A DNA stretch of 64,000 nt from positions 63,313,018 through 63,377,017 of the forward strand of contig CM045763.1 in the NCBI GenBank assembly GCA_025200525.1. Direction: 5' to 3'. Below the pieces are notes generated by a model that saw only the letters and a program-made list of their open reading frames with translations, did not search any database and was not told the DNA's origin. The first letter of the stretch is position 1, and every line of letters starts with the position of its first letter. The DNA comes from Camellia lanceoleosa (taxonomy: Eukaryota > Streptophyta > Magnoliopsida > Ericales > Theaceae). Of this stretch, positions 47,248-58,330 are shown piece by piece. Made by a program: the position numbers and the translations under genes.

Positions 47248-47735
47248 ACCATCCGATTTCAAAAGATTTTTTTGTTTCGAGTGGATGTAATGAACACTTA
47301 AAATTTGTGATTTTCAATGTCTACCTTTTTTCTTCTTTTTTTTTTTCCTCTTTTTTGGTTGTATTAGATGGCCCTTCTATTCTGTATTTTAGGTGATCAG
47401 CATTAACATTCTTGTTTAATAATAGCTTTTTTCACATGTTTTCTAACTTTTTGATGGTGCACACACCACATCTCTGACTTTGTAATTTTATAAAGACTCT
47501 TATTTTCATTAAACCATTTACACCCTATCTCATTTATCCTTTCTGAACAGAGCCTTGTCCCAACTGTTTAGAATTGGTTATCTGACTGTACATTTCTAGG
47601 GCCACATGTTTTATTAAGTCCTAAGTCAAGATTAACTTGTATCAATTTCACTATCCTCACTATCACTACCCTCTATCCTGGTAACAACTGAAGTTAATCA
47701 CATTAATTTGTGCAACTACTCATTGTCTTTGTGCA
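46553..47735. other. CACTA interior without recognised exon, with (TC)n
   Basis: A (TC)n microsatellite lies at 47211-47246. It may include introns of the captured helicase gene. No further homology is recognised. Confidence 0.4.
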
Positions 47736-48439
47736 CCTGCTGTCACGACCCAAACCCGCCCCTATAGGTTTAGCGACGTAACCGGCCAGTAATCCGTAGA
47801 TTACCTACGGCCTCCAAAACAGATTAACAATTAATAAGGGGCTGCGGAAGCAATGAAGTAAAATAAACAAGGTCCGATGAGCTGTGGTGACATACATGTG
47901 ACAGAAAATTTAAAACTTGTTTATATATATAAACATGCTAGCCAAAACACCCATTTGTACAAAATATTTACACAAGTCTGTCCCAAGATCCAACTTTACA
48001 AAGACCACAATTGACGACTAGCATGAAACAAAACTGCCTCGGGGTTAGGCTTTGACTGGAACCTCCTCGGGAGGCGCAACAGCTGGCTGACCAAAAAGGA
48101 AACATGAGGCCATCAACTCTGGCCAGGGTCTTGTGCCGTCTCACCTACATATATATATAATAAACTGTGAGCGAAGGCCCAGTGAATAATAACAGAGTAA
48201 AGGGGTTAATGAAGGATGTCCATTACAGAATTAGAAATCAAAGCTTATATCGGAAACACAGTCTTATGCATTTTCAGATTCCAAATCATTTTCATAATAA
48301 TTTCCATATTCACATTCATACACAAATTCTTGCACAAGATCATATGTGGTACACCCATAGCTATCCGATCAATTAGGTCCAAAGACCACAATAAAGTTGG
48401 TACCAACAACCATAAAGGTCCATATCTTGCGTGCAAGTA

Positions 48440-48650
48440 GCCATGGTATTGTTTCCCCCAGGCAAGGGCCATAGGCCACAGTATTGTTTCCCCCGGGCGA
48501 GGGCCATATGTGATATTGTTTCCCGGCGAGGCCATATGTCATGATATTGTTTCCCGGCGAGGGCCATATGTCATGTGATATTGTTTCCCTCGGGCGAGGG
48601 CCATATGCCACGGTATTGTTTCCCCCGGGCGAGGGCCATATGAACTAAGA
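48440..48650. repeat. Degenerate about 30-45-bp tandem repeat in the solo LTR
   Basis: Six units of ATTGTTTCCC..GGCGAGGGCCATATG with variable spacers. Confidence 0.85.
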
Positions 48651-49029
48651 GTGCCACAATACATTTCAGAAAATTGGACAATCATTCATAATTCATAACA
48701 TAGTATTTCAGAAATCAGATCATACCATATCAGTCAGAAAATACTTAAAGTTGAACATAACTTTACAGAGTTATTACTCACAGTGGGCGTCGATACAAAT
48801 AGGTGAAGTCAAAGGGGTTAAACAGACTGCGGCACTTGACCTACATAACACATAACGGGTACACACTTGAAATACGCATCTCTAATTGTATCAAAACTTA
48901 TGTTAACAATTCTAAGTGTGTACTTAACCCTTTACCCTTGGTATGGAGTCCTAATCATGGCCTAGGAATGCCTAGGATGGAATGTGGATGCAAAAATGCC
49001 TTAGAAAACATTTTACAAAAGTTGCTGAA

Positions 49030-49375
49030 AACAGGGGTCTCGCTCGAGCGAGCCTTCCTTCGCTCGAGCGAGCTCCCAAAATCAAAGGGTTCGCTCGAGC
49101 GAGGAGTCCTTCGCTCGAGCGGTCTGATGAACTGAAAAAGTACTGGTTGTTGATTTTTTCCGCGCGATGCTCGCTCGATGCTCGCTCGAGCGAGCTTCCA
49201 AAATCAAAGGCTTCGCTCGAGCGAGGACTCCTTCGCTCGAGCGGTCTGATGAAAATGCAAAAGTACTGGATGCTGCAATTCTACGCGCGATGGTCGCTCG
49301 ATTCTTCGCTCGAGCGAGATTGCAAAATAAAGGGGCTCGCTCGAGCGAGGAATCCTTCGCTCGAGCGAGGAAGCA
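49030..49375. repeat. Cluster of TCGCTCGAGCGA palindromes
   Basis: About a dozen copies of the palindrome core GCTCGAGC in roughly 340 bp, in a larger repeat with CCAAAATCAAAGG. Diverged copies occur at 899-1150 in the first LTR. Confidence 0.9.
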
Positions 49376-50588
49376 AAATCTGGAATTTCCAGATTTGCCT
49401 TCCAAGTTCGAACCAAGCATTCAACAACCCAAAACTCAACCTCTTGGGCCCAAAATCTGGAAAAACACTTTAAACTCATAGTACATTAAGTTTCAAAAGC
49501 CAATTTGTAAAATCATTGCCCAAGAGTGAGTCCATTTGAGCACCATTTCAACAAATCTTCAAGAACAATGGGTTAAGCAAACATGCATGAGTTCCAATGC
49601 ATTCAAGCTTCCAAAACGTGATCCAAAGCAACCTTAGACTCAGAATTTTGATGAATTCAAGATCTCTAACAAAAATAAGAGCATGCATGTGGAGTTTTTA
49701 TACAAAACAACTTCAATTTCCATGAATATGCACATGCATGTATGTTATGGACTTCAATTCAACATCTTAAACCCATTTCCAACTTTACACTTCAATCTAA
49801 CCAAGAATCCTACAAAAACCAGCTCAAATACATGAATGAGAGGATGGTGAGAGGGTGGATTCCTACCTTACACCTTCAATTCCAAGCCTAGGAGCTCAAT
49901 GTTGCTATACACCTTCAAATCTCCTAGTGTCTAGCCAAGACTCTTGTTGAATTCAAGTTTTTCTCTCCTCTCCTTCTTGCCTACGTTTTTCCTCAGCCAA
50001 ATGATGATGAAATGGTGTAAAGACACATCACACAAGGTGAAACAAAGTGTCTCACTCATAATGGCAAAAGGGTAAATACTTAGGTTCAACAATATAGCAT
50101 TAATTAATCTAATTTAATCATTCCTAATCACATTTTGGAAAAATACACCATTAAATTACACAAAATCTTACAAGTCCAAAATACCAATCAATTTCGAAAT
50201 CGGGTACCGATAAGGCTTCCAATTTGCGAATTAAAGTTTAAAATACAAATCGATAAAACACAAAATTCAAGCAACATACATGCAAATAAACCCCGGATTT
50301 CCTCTTAATTATTATTAGGCATAATTAGGTCCCCGTTAGCGTTAATCAAGGTCAGGGTTATTACACCTGCTGCCAGATGAATTTACTTAATTTCATTGAT
50401 GTTAAAAATTGCATGTATGCTATACTATTTCTCAAGTTACGATATGATCTTATCTTGTGAATTGATAAGTTTCAACTAACATATTCTATTAATTGATATG
50501 TTTCAACTAACATATTCTACTGGAAAAAATTAGATCATATTTCTAGAAAATCATCTTCTAAAAATTAGATCACATTGGTTTGTTCTTC

Positions 50589-50589
<1 letters not shown>

Positions 50590-50660
<71 letters not shown>
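50590..50660. repeat. (ATT)n microsatellite
   Basis: About 70 bp of TTATTA with one interruption, just upstream of the captured topoisomerase exon. Confidence 0.95.
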
Positions 50661-50661
<1 letters not shown>

Positions 50662-50736
50662 AATTTTAAAAAAGAAAAGCTGTTTACTCCTTTTGTGAGC
50701 GTAATTTTGATGCTTTTGTGGTCAATTATCCTACAG

Positions 50737-51054
50737 TGTCCAAGTCTAGAATAGTGGAAAGTTTCTTGTCATGGGCAGATTTTAAGCAGAGCAAGGATCT
50801 TAAGAAAACTGATGGGACAAAGAAACAAAGGATAACTAGGATTACCAAACTAGAAGATGCTAATGATGCCGGAGGGAAGAGCTCTGATAAATGTACCTTG
50901 ATTTTGTGTCTAGTGGAACTGAAAGTGAAGTTTATAATAACTGGTATTTATTGTTGCACAGGCTACTCACAAAAATGGGAAAGTTCTAGCGTTTTATTCC
51001 ATGCCGGAGTATGAATCTTGGAAGAAGCAAGCGAATGTGCGAAGCCATCTAAGG
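50737..51054 (+). pseudogene. Captured fragment of a DNA topoisomerase II gene
   Basis: The first exon-like part (50737-50906, after acceptor CTACAG) carries LSWADFKQSKDLKKTDGTK and KLEDANDAGG..SSDKCTLIL, the segment leading into the TOPRIM domain of eukaryotic topoisomerase II. The family continues with the catalytic EGDSA motif, but here the homology stops. After an acceptor TTGCACAG a second part (50962-51054) carries THKNGKVLAFYSMPEYESW, which in the family lies after TOPRIM. The TOPRIM exons are therefore missing. Both parts are on the plus strand like the other two captured genes. Not functional. Confidence 0.85.
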
Positions 51055-51419
51055 GTAACTTTCATGCCACTGCTGCATGAATGTATATATTGGGAATGTG
51101 AAGTTTAGTATGTAGCTTTTACCTTGTTATCTTGCAGACAGTCTTGCTATTTTTTTGGTGGGAAAGGTTAAGTTGATTTTGTTCTCTCTCTGTGTCTGTC
51201 TCTTTTTGTACTTGACACGATTGTAAAGAAATAAAGTTGTGTTGTAATGTTTATGATTGATGGGAAAATGTTTCGATCTTTTGCATTCCATGGCAACTGA
51301 GAGTGTGAAATGTTATACTTTGTCCCAAATTCCCAATAGCTTTTGCTAATCAAAGCCCCAAAACTAGTAAGGGCACTCGTGCCCCAATAAGTTATACTTT
51401 TGCAAACCAAAATAAAGTA

Positions 51420-52095
51420 GTCGGTGTATCACCAAGCACATTTGGTGACTAAATAATTAGTCGTTAAAATTATTAATTTTGGCAACCAAAGGGTCATTGG
51501 TCAAGGGTCTGTACCAACTGTTTTTTTAGTCCATAAAAACGTTTTTTTGCCCTAAAAAGTTTTAGTTTCAAAAAACATGTTTGTTGCGGAATGTGACAAT
51601 TGGCAACCAAACATTTGGTTATGACGTGACAAATTTACACTCAAAATTTTATGTCGACGATAATCATTTATTGGTGACCAAAATTTTTTGGTTGCGGAAT
51701 GTCACGATTGGCGACCAAAATTTTTGGTCATGGAATGTCACAATTGGCGACCAAAATTTTTGGTCATTGAATATGATAATTGGCGACCAAACTTTTTGGT
51801 CGCGAAATGTGTCAATTGGCGACTAAAATATTTGGTCGGGAAAATATCACTTTTCGCGACCAAATTGTTTTAGCGACTAAATGAATTAGTCGCGGTAATA
51901 ATATATTTCGCGACCAAAAATTTAGTCGGCAAATTCGACTTTTCCCAACCAACTAAAATTTTAGTCGTGAATTACTTTTGCCGACCCTCAATTGACGACC
52001 AAAGTAGCGACCAAAAAAATTGGTCGCGGATAACTTTTGCCAACCAAAAATGGGCTTTTAGCGACCAATTTTTTGGTCGGCAAAAGTGTTAATTC
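51420..52095. repeat. Right subterminal repeats of the CACTA element
   Basis: About 20 units of TTGGCGACCAAAATTTTTGG-type sequence in alternating orientation; several are spaced about 36 bp apart (51700-51830). Confidence 0.9.
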
Positions 52096-52106
52096 TTGTA
52101 GTAGTT

Positions 52107-52480
52107 CATCAAATAAGAAGTATTGAACCAGTTAAAAATTAAAAAAACCTGCCTTTACTATAAGGTCATCTCCAACGATTCATTAAATGTATCATTAAAT
52201 GCAAATTTGGTCAGAATGAGGTACTTTTTGTACTTTAATAGTTTCACCAAAATGATATCAAATTGAGAAAATGTGAAATGTTTCACTAAACTGAGGATCT
52301 GAGAAGTGTTCACCAGTTTACTATGCGTAGACGTTGGGCGTGAGACCCACCGGACGACCAGTAGGACATCCGGCCGGTTGTCCCCCCAATCATTCGGTTA
52401 ATCAAACACTTGCCAGAATAGATCTGTATTTTGATATGCTTTAAGGATGTGGGTGTTCATTTATTGAGCTCTGTCTGTAT
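52107..52480. other. Non-coding flank, possible MITE remnant
   Basis: Resumes the sequence interrupted by the CACTA element. It includes AAGGTCATCTCCAACGATTC, a phrase often seen at plant MITE ends, but no clear boundaries. Confidence 0.3.
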
Positions 52481-52635
52481 GTCATAGATCTGTATCCAAA
52501 GACTCCTATTCCATTCTATTCCTCTCTTCGCCGCTTTCTCTCTCCTACCACAAGGATCTACGAGTTGCCTCACTTTCTTGGCCTTTTTTAGTCCAATCTT
52601 GACTACCCATTCATTCCTACCATAAGGTCATTGCC

Positions 52636-52743
52636 ATGGCTGAACAGTCCCAGAAGCCGCCTTAACAGACCACCCACCACAAGCATACCAATCGTCTTGC
52701 TTCCGAACACAGTCCGTGCCTTCTTCAACATGCTCATAACCTA
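52636..52743 (+). pseudogene. Orphan first exon of a SPATA20-like (DUF255, thioredoxin-fold) gene
   Basis: The ATG at 52636 starts MAEQSQKPP, followed by an in-frame TAA (52663-52665). The frame then continues with KHTNRLASEHSP and LLQHAHN, the highly conserved start of the plant SPATA20/YyaL-type protein family, up to a donor GTATGTG at 52744. No later exon (for example the CHWC-containing thioredoxin part) was found in the rest of the window. A CT-rich 5'-UTR-like stretch precedes it (52500-52635). This is a truncated, stop-containing gene fragment. Confidence 0.72.
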
Positions 52744-52779
52744 GTATGTGAAACTGGGTTCATCTCAATTTCTCCAATT

Positions 52780-53334
52780 TTCTTTCCTACGCTCTGTTTG
52801 GTTTGATTGGTGAAAAAAAAAATGGGCATTGAAAATTGAGAACAACAACAACTCTAGAAAGAGATGACTCTCTCTCCTGTCTTGGGTACTTCTCTAACAT
52901 GGCTTCCTTGACCCAAAACAATGGTGGAAACAGAATAGAAGATGGTTGAATAGACGATGGGCTATTGTCCATAACTCTTCCCTTCTACAAACTTGGGGTG
53001 TCCCTTGGGGCCCAACCCAAGTGTTGCCACATAGAGCTTACATACATACACAAGCTCTTTTAAAATTTCAATGTGGGACAATCCATTTCAAGGAAACCCA
53101 CATTTTACTTCTTGAATTGTCCATTCCACGAATCCGAAAACGATGTCAAGTTCCCATTCACGCATAAATGGTTTTGACGAACCGTCTTCACGGTGTGACA
53201 TATTATGCGGTAAGGAACACGTCATCTCATTGGATCTACCTCAAAAGACGTGTAGACCTCACTCAAATTTGGGCTCAAAGTTAGTTCAAAATAAGCATAT
53301 AAAACCATTATTTCCAACAATAACGGTGGTAGTA
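52780..53334. other. Non-coding sequence, nothing recognised
   Basis: Short open frames only; a CAATGTGGGAC phrase near 53070 is common in plant LTRs and promoters. No feature is supported. Confidence 0.35.
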
Positions 53335-53725
53335 TAATGGTGGTGGTCGGTTGTTGTGGCATTAGTGGTGGTGGTAAGGTGGTATTGTGGTGGTAATGGC
53401 GGTGCTGACAAGCAATGGTACTAGAGTGGTGGTTCTCGCAATGGTGACGATATGATATTTGTGAAAGTGGTGGTAAGGAAGTAATTGTGGCGATAGAGGC
53501 AATAGTGGTAGTAGGAGCAGAGGCAGTCGGGTAATGCTTTTAACGATGGTGATGGTGGTGGCTTTATGGTTGTAAATGTAGTGGTAATGGTAGTCGTAGT
53601 GGCGACATCGATAGTACAGTGGTGGTAGTATGGTGGTGTGGTGGTTGTGAAAATGATGGCGAGAGTGGTGGTGGTTGTGATGGTAATAGGGTGGTGGCGA
53701 CAGTGGTAGGGTGATGGAATGGGTA
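53335..53725. repeat. Imperfect (GTGGTN)n low-complexity tract
   Basis: About 390 bp dominated by GGTGGT, GTGGTAGT and similar trinucleotide-phased units. Open frames here are low complexity. Confidence 0.9.
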
Positions 53726-54229
53726 ATAGTAGAAGGAAATGATGATGGTAGTTAAATGATAATAGTTTTTATTCATTAAGTATAAAAAATAAAATAAAAT
53801 TTTATGGTAATTCCATGATGGAATGGAATGATCATTCCTTATGTTGGAGTAAGGAATAGGTATTCCCACATTTTGTTGATTTTTAAATTTAGTTGGTTTC
53901 TTAAATTTTTGTGAAAAAAATTTGTAGAAAAATAAAGAGAGTGATAACCAACTAGGCTTAGCCTAGTCTAATCCATGATTCTCCCAAGGACTTAATCCCA
54001 ATGGGGGGATGCCATGGGTTCAATTTTTCCTAAGGGTGGGTTGAATTATGAGACAAATACTTGGTGCTTTGCAAGAGTGGGGAGACTAACTTCCATAAGT
54101 CTAATTTAACAATTAATAATTGACTTTTGCCACTTTAAAAAAGAAAAAGAAAAAATTGAGAGGACTTACGTGTACGTCTTAATAGGTGAACTTATTGTCT
54201 AATAGGTCATATGATAATTAATGGCATTT

Positions 54230-54545
54230 TTCATCAAATACTATTAAAAAAAAGTCACTAATTGTTAATTTTTAGAGATAATTTGAAAATTGTTATAAAA
54301 AATGTCACTAATTATAAGTTTTAGAGTCACTTAAAAAAAATTGTCATAAAAAAAGTCATTAATTTTTAACTTTCAACGACAGTTTAAAAAATTAGTCACA
54401 GAAAAATGTCAGTAATTATAAATTTTAGCAACAATTTGCAAAAGCTATGACAAAAAAAAAAAGTCACTAATTGTCAATTTTTAGTAACATATGTAAAAAA
54501 TCGTCACAAAAAATTATTTTTAATGACAATTTACTAGAATTTATT
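54230..54545. repeat. About 60-bp degenerate repeats resembling transposon subterminal repeats
   Basis: Repeated AAAGTCACTAATTGTTAATTTT-type phrases with alternating motifs. It may be the end of another CACTA- or MITE-type element, but no terminus is identified. Confidence 0.5.
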
Positions 54546-54748
54546 TTGCAATAGGATTGGATGAATATTAAGTTTAATTATTAGAACCTATTCGTAGTTT
54601 ATGATAATAAAAAAAATAGATAAAGTAATATCACAACTTATAGTAACTTTTAGCTAAAAATTTATCATTCCAAACAAAGTCTTATAGTTTATTTTGGAAA
54701 ATATTTAATTTTATTTATGAAAAGACATTTAGAAAAGTAAAAAAAATA

Positions 54749-55516
54749 TTGTGTAACCTGCTAATGTCAAGTCCTCGTATTGTGCCAGTTAAAGTAGCTA
54801 TTCGGAAACGAGGAGTTAAGGCAGACTCGGTTTGCCCAAGGTGTAAAGAACATGATGAAACATTGGAACATTTGTGTTTTCAGTGTTCGTTTTCCAAACG
54901 GATATGGTTTGGATCAAAGCTGGGTCTTAATTTTGATATTAGGCAAGAATTACGGGTAGAGGATTTGATTGATTTTTGGTTTCATAATGTGTCCGATGAG
55001 AGTGCTATTATAGAAGAAATCAAAGTTCTATGGGGCATTTGGGTTCATAGAAATCAAGTTGCATTTGATAATCACATTGTTGATCCACTTTCCACTATCC
55101 AATTGATTAACAATTTGAGATTGGAAAATTTTCTTGAGATGACTTTCAAAATAATGGCCAAAGAGAAGATCGGAAGTGACTTGAGTTTTTTTTTTTTATG
55201 TCTACTGTTGTTTCATAGTGTATAGATCTAGCTTATAAAGTATTCTTGGTGGATGGCCCGTGGTATCAAGAGACAGAACAAGCGGCTGTTGCGTGGGTGG
55301 CGATCAATAGAAATGGATGGAAGGTGGCATCTAGAGCATTTTCATTCCAAGCGCATTCAGCTCATGAAGTCAAAACCCGTGGTTGCATGGATGTGCTTTA
55401 ATGGTGTTTTTCTCGAAATCTCAAAACAATGCTTAATTCAACGGATTGACAAGGGTTGATTAATAGTTTGAAACCATGTGTTATTGTTGACTGATTCTCT
55501 AAATCTTTAATAGATG
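54749..55516 (+). pseudogene. LINE remnant with zf-RVT and RNase H domains
   Basis: 54749-55225 reads like the zf-RVT region of plant L1 elements: ADSVCPRCKEHDETLEHLCFQC followed by FSKRIWFGSKLGLNF. From about 55250, in a different frame, follows an RNase H (RVT_3 type) domain: WVAINRNGWKVASRAFSF, then the AHS..E segment, the LKTMLNSTD strand and NSLKPCVIVD, broken by stops. Some plant LINE clades carry a C-terminal archaeal-type RNase H, which fits. The RT part is missing. Confidence 0.75.
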
Positions 55517-55524
55517 AATGAAAA

Positions 55525-55975
55525 ATGTTTGAGGGCCCGAAATATGAGGCTCGAATGCGGCTCGAAGCCCAAAACGACGTCGTTTTGGGCTTCAAAATTT
55601 TTTTTTTCTTCCTCTTCTTTCCTTTCTTCTTCTTCTTCGTTTTGAACACAGGAGAAGCAGAGGCGAGAGAGAGAAACAGAGGGGAGAGGCGGGAGCTGTC
55701 GTCGCAGCTTGTCGCTCGTCGGTCGATCGTCGCAGCTCGTCGCTCGTCGGCCGATCGTCGCCTCTGCTTCCGTCCGCGTCCGCCTCCGCCTCTGCCTCTG
55801 CCTCTGCCTCCGCCTCCGCCTCCAGCCCCATTTTTAGGACCCCCTCCAGTTCTGCTTCTTCTTTTCTTCTTCTCCCTCCTCATCTTCTTCTTCTTCTTCT
55901 TCTTCTTCCTCCTTCTTCCTTCTCAAATTCGAGCCAAATTTGGCTCGAAATCCTTTCGGGCTCTGTAACAGAGCT
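55525..55975. mobile_element. Possible MITE with GC-rich core and a 30-bp perfect palindrome
   Basis: The ends share an imperfect inverted motif (GAGGGCCCGAAA at left; CAGAGCCCGAAA as the reverse complement at right), each with GGCTCGAA repeats inside. A perfect palindrome of 30 bp centred on GACGTC lies at 55564-55593. The core (55690-55810) is GC-rich and repetitive (CGTCGCAGCTCGTCGCTCG, CTCTGC/CTCCGC). No target duplication was resolved, so the classification is tentative. Confidence 0.35.
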
Positions 55976-55979
55976 CTAT

Positions 55980-57430
55980 ATGTAATGAAATATATGTAAG
56001 AAGATAGACTACTTTTTAATTAAGAAGGTGGGTCGTATTGTAAAGTCCACTCATATGGCGGCGAAAGTTGCCTTGCATAAAGGTAGCCAAATTTGTTTGG
56101 TTTGTTGGTTTTATATATCTATATATGTAAGAAGCACTTGCCTACTTAAGGTTTGTACTTTTTCCAATTTTTTTTTTTTTTTTACTATTTTACCCTTCTA
56201 TTATTGTTATACTTCATTATTGCTTTAAGTTTTTTCAAATAATTTGGTCACTTTCTTGGATTTTTTTGGTAAGTTTACGTTTTTTATTTTATTTTAATGA
56301 CTTTAACCTCACGTATGACTTAATGATTACATTTGAGGAAAATTATTTTATTATTCTTCCTACTTTGAAAATGTTACAACTCACCTTTTTTTGTTTTGTC
56401 TAATGTAAATTTTTTTTTTTTTTTTTTTGGAGGTCATTTATAACATTTGGATATTTTGGTTTCATAGAATTTATTATTGCCTTTTGCACTGTAGGACATG
56501 TGATTTTGTAAAATATCAATAGTCAAAGGAAGTTTGAATTTCTCTCAAATTAAAATCGAAATTTGGGAGAATTCAAGAGATTTGTGAAGTTCATCATACG
56601 TACTATTTTGATAAAGTAAATCAACCACAACATTTTTTTTATGGCATTTGTTTTCAAAAAAATAAACAAGTGTATTTTTTAAAATAGACCACTATTTTCT
56701 TCAGAGACAAACATAATAAAATAAAATAAAAAGTTACAATTATTGGATCAATTTATTTTTTTTATGAATGATGTACATGAAAAATCTTACAAAATGAACG
56801 GTTTACATTATTAAAACGGGACTTGCGGTTAATTTCATGATTCCTTTAAGTTCTCTCAATATTAGATTTGAAGATAAAAGAAGATAAAAATAATTATATA
56901 TTTTTATTCTTTTTTTTGTTATCTTGGGAATAATCTTTGGAGAGATTATTTTGTGGTCTAGGAGCAATACTTTACACTATTTATTATTTGACACTTGTCA
57001 AATTATTTTCTAATATTCTAACAAGAATTACTGAAGCTTATAATTTTAATCAAAAATATCAAGTAGAGGCACCCTGTGAACTTGCCTGTAGGCCATAACA
57101 TAATTTTTCATAGTCTTTATAATAGTCCGGACCAGAAGTAACTGTAGTGTTCAAGTCTTTGTTTGATTTGATTTTTAAAGTCTATTTTTAGAAAGAAAAA
57201 AAAAATTATAAAAAACTAAAATTCATTTTGGTGATAAAAAAAAATCAAAAACATTCATTATTTTCATATAATTTTATCTTTTTAAAAAGTAGAAATTAAT
57301 TTAAAAATTTTCAAAATATCTTCCTGTTTCTTTTAGTTTGGTTGGTGAATTACTTTGGATGGAGGACTCTTGGAATTTATGTAAGAAAATTGGGTTAATT
57401 GTACTTTGCCTAATAGTGCAAAGGTTGAGT
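55980..57430. other. AT-rich DNA without recognised gene
   Basis: Long T-tracts (for example 56168-56185 and 56411-56428) and scattered short ORFs only. Confidence 0.55.
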
Positions 57431-57438
57431 TTTTTTTT

Positions 57439-57780
57439 AGTAAATTACAAATACACCCCTAAAGTTTGTCTCAAATACAATTTGTTCCTTGTAGTTTTAA
57501 AAATTATATTACGCCCCTTGAAATTTTAAATTTCATAACAAATAGTTCCTTTTATTAATAAATCATTAGGTCAATTAACAATTTTAATAATGACAGAAAT
57601 TTATTTTAATTAATAATTCAAGTAATTTTATTATTATATAGGAAATCAGTTAGAAATTTATTTTTTCAATTAATTCTGTTAAATAAATTTTTTTAACAAT
57701 GGAGTATTTGTAATTTTTCAAATCATAAGAGACGATCTGTATTTTAAGCAAATCTCAAAAGGTATATTTTTAATTTATCA
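57439..57780. mobile_element. MITE with inverted ends
   Basis: Left TAGTAAATTACAAATACACC and right, reverse complemented, TGATAAATTAAAAATATACC continue as inverted repeats for about 45 bp. Target duplication not certain. Confidence 0.55.
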
Positions 57781-58330
57781 TTTAAAAAATATGATAATAC
57801 AGTGATTATTTGTATGATTGTTATACTCTTAACTTTTAACTATTGTATCTTCAATTTTTGTATAATTAAATACTAGTCAACTAAAAAAAATTCAAAATTA
57901 ATTTACAGAATTCGAACTCATAACTAAAGTCGTAATAAAGGCACATAATCATTTTATTCTATCCCATTCTAATTAATCAAATATAGTGGGGTCTTTTGGC
58001 AACAAGCTAAAAAAGCCAACTTTTTCGCTTTTTATTTTTTTTTAGCCAAAAAAATTATTAAAAAAGTCAAAAAGTCAAAAATTTTATTTTTTACCAACTT
58101 CTCAAAACACTCTAATATAAGAGTTCATAAAAAAAATATTATAAATAAAATAAAATGAAAAGGTCTATTCTATTATATATATATATATATATTAAACAAA
58201 CACTTCTTTCAAATAAAAAAATAAAAAAAAATTAATTTTAATAAAAAATGACTAACTAGCCGTGCAAGATACTGCCTCCGTACCTAAATGTATATATAAA
58301 GAAATACAAAATATAAAAAAATCCTCTTAC

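Larger units (their letters stand above)
47741..50365 (-). mobile_element. Solo LTR, 2625 bp, TSD CCTGC, nested in the CACTA element
   Basis: TGTCACGACC...GGGTTATTACA flanked by CCTGC at 47736-47740 and 50366-50370. Same family as 1-2159 and 19252-21843. Minus orientation is likely, since the minus strand starts TGTAATAACCCTGACC and ends GGTCGTGACA, the usual form of such plant LTRs. It contains an array of TTTCCCCCGGGCGAGGGCC-like units (48440-48650) and a palindrome cluster. Confidence 0.92.
42145..52103. mobile_element. CACTA (En/Spm) transposon with captured host gene fragments
   Basis: The left end is CACTGCAATAATTTACAC; the right end, reverse complemented, is TACTACAAGAATTAACAC. They are similar inverted termini continuing into TTTGCC(A/G)ACC. 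The 3-bp TSD GTT lies at 42142-42144 and 52104-52106. Both subterminal regions are packed with GCGACCAAAA-type motifs in both orientations, as in CACTA elements. No transposase was recognised. Between the ends are plus-strand fragments of three host genes, a solo LTR and a microsatellite. It lies just upstream of the DnaJ-type gene. Confidence 0.9.

Noticed and set aside
1..50365. The three related LTRs as the two ends of one giant element
   Set aside because: Two of them have their own distinct 5-bp target duplications, and unrelated host DNA lies between them.
55398..55968. Arg/Gly-rich and Pro/Phe-rich ORFs on both strands
   Set aside because: Low-complexity translation of CTT/CTC and CTCCGC repeats; no homology.
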